Both the position numbers and the translations under genes were made by a program. This document shows, one piece after another, positions 5,004-7,425 of a stretch of 7,425 nucleotides of DNA. The DNA comes from an uncultured Phycisphaerales bacterium (GTDB lineage: Bacteria; Planctomycetota; Phycisphaerae; Phycisphaerales; UBA1924). The notes below the pieces were generated by a model. The model saw only the letters and a program-made list of their open reading frames with translations. It had not been told where the DNA came from and searched no databases. The stretch covers positions 1-7,425 of the forward strand of contig CALFMQ010000038.1 in NCBI GenBank assembly GCA_937879825.1. Reading direction: 5' to 3'. Each line of letters starts with the position of its first letter. Within the stretch, counting starts at the first letter, position 1.

Positions 5004-5936
5004 TCACGGCGTCGTCGCGGGGCGAACCACCTCGGACTCCATCGCCACGGTCATCGCGAGCGACTGCTCGATCTCCTGGCTCTGCCCCGCCATCTCCATG
5101 CTCATCTTCATCGTCGTCTGCATCTCCATCGTCGACTTCACCGGCAGCACGCGCTTGAGGAACACACGGACCTCGCCCTTGCCCTCGCCGGCGAGTTCCT
5201 TCAGATCGATCGTCATCTGCGGCATCTGCGGATTGTTGATCTTCTGCGGGTCCGCCGACTGCTTGATCTTCAGCTCGATCACCGCCATGTCGCTGTAGCG
5301 GTCCTTCAGCGAGCAGGTCACCGATTGCTTGATCTTCACACCGTTCATCGAGACTTCTTCCTCGATCAACCACTCGGCACCGATCCCGATCGCCTCCTCA
5401 GGGAACGGCAGCGCCATCCGCTGCGCCGACTCACCGCTCTGCTTGAGCTGGTCCTGCATCCCCGGATTCACACCGCCCGGCAACTGCACGTCCATGTCGC
5501 GATGCAAGCCGCGAGCGTCCATCACGCCCTTGGTCACCACCCCGCCCGAACCCTTCATCATCTGCCGCATCATCGCCAGCATCTGCGGGTCCGCGGAGCC
5601 GTCATCGACGATCTCCACCTCCCCCGACTCGATCTCGTACCGCGTATCCCCGTCGACCCGCTCCTTGATCGTGACGGTCATGGGCGTGACCATCTTCGGC
5701 AGGATCTGCGCCGGGAGCTGCACCCCGTTCATCGACTGCGTCATGACCATCGTGCTCGACAGCTTGCTCGTTTGGTACGCGTCATCCTCGACCCGGTACC
5801 GCAGCTCGCTCTTGCTCCCCTGCCCCGCGTCGATCAGCGTCACCTTGACATCGCCATCGGCGCCCCGGCCCACGCCGGTGATGAAGGCACACACCAACCC
5901 CGCCAACATCCACGAAACCCGAGTCATCGCACGCAT
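5004..5936 (-). CDS. Exported protein, DUF6263-like
   Basis: A 310-residue protein with a signal peptide (MRAMTRVSWMLAGLVCAFITGVGRGA, cleaved near residue 26). The mature protein alternates beta-strands: VKVTLIDAGQGSKSELRYRV (30-49), KMVTPMTVTIKERVDGDTRYEIE (81-103), LPFPEEAIGIGAEWLIEEEV (177-196), and KQSVTCSLKDRY (203-214). The LPFPE...GIGAEW element is the 'P-x-x-P-(V/I)-x-x-G-x-x-W' signature I associate with DUF6263 proteins of planctomycetes and Bacteroidetes; the name is a by-eye call. A Met-rich segment, QMLAMMRQMMKG (118-129), and another at about 267-283 (MEMQTTMKMSMEM) are notable. GGGAGGAG at 5944-5951, seven bases from the ATG at 5936, decides the start; a longer frame to 6062 is non-conserved and would overlap the divergent gene. 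Function unknown; probably periplasmic. It heads a likely three-gene operon. Confidence 0.75.
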   Translation of the reverse strand: MRAMTRVSWMLAGLVCAFITGVGRGADGDVKVTLIDAGQGSKSELRYRVEDDAYQTSKLSSTMVMTQSMNGVQLPAQILPKMVTPMTVTIKERVDGDTRYEIESGEVEIVDDGSADPQMLAMMRQMMKGSGGVVTKGVMDARGLHRDMDVQLPGGVNPGMQDQLKQSGESAQRMALPFPEEAIGIGAEWLIEEEVSMNGVKIKQSVTCSLKDRYSDMAVIELKIKQSADPQKINNPQMPQMTIDLKELAGEGKGEVRVFLKRVLPVKSTMEMQTTMKMSMEMAGQSQEIEQSLAMTVAMESEVVRPATTP

Positions 5937-5943
5937 CGCTGGT

Positions 5944-5951
5944 CTCCTCCC
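5944..5951 (-). promoter_or_regulatory. Shine-Dalgarno fixing the start of the DUF6263-like gene
   Basis: Minus-strand GGGAGGAG, seven bases before the ATG at 5936. It shows that the true protein is 310 residues and begins directly with its signal peptide. Confidence 0.8.
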
Positions 5952-6049
5952 GATTCCTGTTCGGCCCGACACCCGCCAATTCAGGGCCGGACGCACGCCG
6001 CGATAGTCTAGCCGCTCAACGCACCCCGCATCAGCCCACGAGTCAACGC

Positions 6050-7425
6050 ATGACCGACACACCCGCAGATCTCCCGCAACTCGCTCAGCAGATCGCGAGT
6101 CTCATCGCCGAGTACCACGCCTCGCTCGCAGCGCGCCCCGTCACGCCCGACACCGCGCCCCGCGCCGTGTACGAGGCGCTCCCCGATCGCGCGCCCGAGC
6201 ACCCCGAAACGTGGGACGACATCCTCCGCGATGTCAACGAACTCATCCTCCCCAACCTCACCAACTGGCAGTCGCCCGACTTCTTCGCCTACTTCCCATC
6301 AAACACCACCGTCCCCGCCATGCTCGCCGACTTCCTCTGCGCCGGGCTCGGCGTGCAAGGCATGCTCTGGTCCACCTCGCCCGCAGCCACAGAACTCGAG
6401 ATGCGCACGCTCGACTGGCTCGCCAACATCATCAACCTCCCCAAATCATTCACATTCGAGCCCGAGACCGGGAGCGGGGGGGGCGGGAGCGGAGGGGGTG
6501 GGGGGGTGATCAACGGCACCGCCTCCGAGGCCGTTCTCTCAACCATGATCGCCGCGCGGCACCGCGCGCTGACAAACGGCGCCGACCCGTCGCGCCTCAC
6601 CGCCTACACATCCACCCAGGCCCACTCATCGGTCGCCAAGGCCGCGCGCGTCATGGGCCTCCCGCATGATGCACTCCGCCTGATCGACACCGACGATGCG
6701 CTCGCCATGCGCCCGGATGCGCTCCGCTCTGCAATCGAACAAGACCGCAAGAGCGGGGCGGTGCCCTTCTTCTGCTGCGCCACGCTCGGCACCACCTCCA
6801 CCGGCGCGTTCGATCCCATCAGCCGCATCGCGCCCATATGCACCGAGCACGGCGTCTACCTCCACATCGACGCCGCATGGGCCGGCAGCGCCCTCGTCTG
6901 CCCCGAGTACCAGCACCTCATGGCGGGCGTCGAGCACGCCGACGCATTCAACTTCAACCCCCACAAGTGGCTCCTCACCAACTTCGACTGCTCATGCCTC
7001 TGGGTCCGCGACCGCAAGGCGCTCATCGACGCCATGTCCATCACACCCGAGTACCTCCGCAACCCCGCCTCCGAGTCGGGCCGCGTCGTCGATTACCGCG
7101 ACTGGCACATCCCGCTGGGACGACGCTTCCGCGCGCTCAAACTCTGGTTCGTCATCCGCCGCTACGGCGTGGAGGGCCTCCGCGCCCACATCCGACGCCA
7201 CATCGCCCTTGCCGAAGAACTCGAGTCCCTCATCCGCGCCGATGACCGCTTCGAACGATTCGAGCCACGCTCGCTCGCGCTCGTCTGCTTCGCCCACCGC
7301 GACGGCGATCACGCCACCCGCGCGCTCCTCGAACGGGTCAACGCATCCCGACGCGCCTTCCTCACACACACCGTCGTCCCGTTCCGCGGCCCGCCGCGCT
7401 ACCCCATCCCCGTCGCAATCGGTTC
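6050..7425 (+). CDS. PLP-dependent aromatic-L-amino-acid decarboxylase (3' end missing)
   Basis: Open for 458 codons to the right edge; by comparison with animal DOPA decarboxylase (480 aa) only about 20-30 residues are missing. It is a group II pyridoxal-phosphate decarboxylase, cytosolic, converting an aromatic L-amino acid (tryptophan, tyrosine, DOPA or phenylalanine) to its amine and CO2. Seen motifs: SPDFFAYFPSN near the substrate pocket, ASPA-type GMLWSTSPAATELE, QAHSS with H192 that stacks on the cofactor, GTTSTGAFDP, HIDAAWAGSA with D274 contacting the pyridine nitrogen, and NFNPHKW with the Schiff-base lysine K306. Y335 in the mobile loop (TPEYL) and H192 are the decarboxylase residues; aldehyde synthases usually replace one of them. 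An extra Gly/Ser run occupies residues 141-152. No clear Shine-Dalgarno precedes the ATG at 6050. It is divergent from the DUF6263-like gene, 113 bp apart. Confidence 0.93.
   Translation, partial: MTDTPADLPQLAQQIASLIAEYHASLAARPVTPDTAPRAVYEALPDRAPEHPETWDDILRDVNELILPNLTNWQSPDFFAYFPSNTTVPAMLADFLCAGLGVQGMLWSTSPAATELEMRTLDWLANIINLPKSFTFEPETGSGGGGSGGGGGVINGTASEAVLSTMIAARHRALTNGADPSRLTAYTSTQAHSSVAKAARVMGLPHDALRLIDTDDALAMRPDALRSAIEQDRKSGAVPFFCCATLGTTSTGAFDPISRIAPICTEHGVYLHIDAAWAGSALVCPEYQHLMAGVEHADAFNFNPHKWLLTNFDCSCLWVRDRKALIDAMSITPEYLRNPASESGRVVDYRDWHIPLGRRFRALKLWFVIRRYGVEGLRAHIRRHIALAEELESLIRADDRFERFEPRSLALVCFAHRDGDHATRALLERVNASRRAFLTHTVVPFRGPPRYPIPVAIG
6470..6506 (+). repeat. G-run tract inside the decarboxylase, quadruplex-capable
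   Basis: Five runs of three or more G lie on the coding strand within 37 bases: 6470-6472, 6476-6483 (eight), 6485-6487, 6494-6498 (five) and 6500-6506 (seven), separated by one to six bases. This satisfies the usual G-quadruplex pattern in DNA and mRNA. It encodes the Gly/Ser insertion in the decarboxylase. The reading frame is intact on both sides. Confidence 0.85.

Noticed and set aside
5086..5586. Met-rich segments of the DUF6263-like protein as a copper-binding domain
   Set aside because: There is no regular MxxM or MxxxM repeat array and the DUF1579 neighbour is also Met-rich for family reasons, so composition alone does not support it.
4911..6011. Long plus-strand open frame rich in Arg, His and Leu
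   Set aside because: It is antisense to the DUF6263-like gene, has low-complexity composition typical of shadow frames in GC-rich DNA, and shows no domain or signal.
5937..6062. N-terminal extension of the DUF6263-like protein to the ATG at 6062
   Set aside because: The GGGAGGAG site and the signal peptide at 5936 define the start, and the extension would overlap the divergent decarboxylase.
6470..6508. Frameshift in the decarboxylase caused by the long G-runs
   Set aside because: Conserved decarboxylase motifs continue in the same frame before and after the tract, so no net frameshift is present, though run length errors in multiples of three cannot be excluded.
1..7425. CRISPR array, tRNA, rRNA, insertion sequence, attachment site or origin
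   Set aside because: No regularly spaced repeats, RNA gene signatures, transposase motifs or clustered origin boxes could be seen on either strand.

Overview
The window looks like a high-GC bacterial chromosome fragment, most likely from a planctomycete and probably Phycisphaerae-like. This is inferred from gene content: a short prepilin-type protein with an FTLIE leader and a C-terminal H/DG element, a secreted protein ending in a Cys-bracketed degenerate dockerin pair, a DUF1579 protein, and conserved secreted proteins of unknown function. No rRNA, tRNA, CRISPR array, insertion sequence or phage gene is visible.

Layout, left to right. (1) 1-600, minus strand: the N-terminal 200 codons of an exported protein resembling the extracytoplasmic part of HupE/UreJ-like metal transport proteins; it runs off the left edge. 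(2) 697-1095, plus: a small exported Cys/His-rich protein like DUF2946, divergent from (1) across a 96-bp intergenic region that holds an inverted repeat and two possible promoters. (3) 1189-1959, plus: a pseudopilin. (4) 2019-2819, plus: a secreted dockerin-tailed protein. A strong hairpin at 2852-2879 separates it from the convergent minus-strand genes. (5) 2910-3524, minus: an exported DUF1579 protein. (6) 3697-4227, minus: a DinB-like four-helix protein. (7) 4242-4958, minus: a conserved-looking protein of unknown function. (8) 5004-5936, minus: an exported DUF6263-like protein. (9) 6050 to the right edge, plus: an aromatic-L-amino-acid decarboxylase lacking only its last residues, with an unusual Gly/Ser insertion.

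Genes 8, 7 and 6 are closely spaced on the minus strand (45 and 14 bp gaps) and could be one transcript; gene 5 has its own upstream region with a candidate promoter and repeated TTGTCC half-sites. Genes 1-4 form the most intriguing part: two exported proteins with metal-ligand character, a pseudopilin and a His-containing secreted protein with a dockerin tail. I propose, as inference only, that this is a surface or envelope metal-handling locus. The decarboxylase is divergent from gene 8 and shares no obvious function with its neighbours.

All family names come from reading motifs without a database search. The locus-level metal hypothesis is the weakest layer; catalytic residue assignments in the decarboxylase are the strongest.
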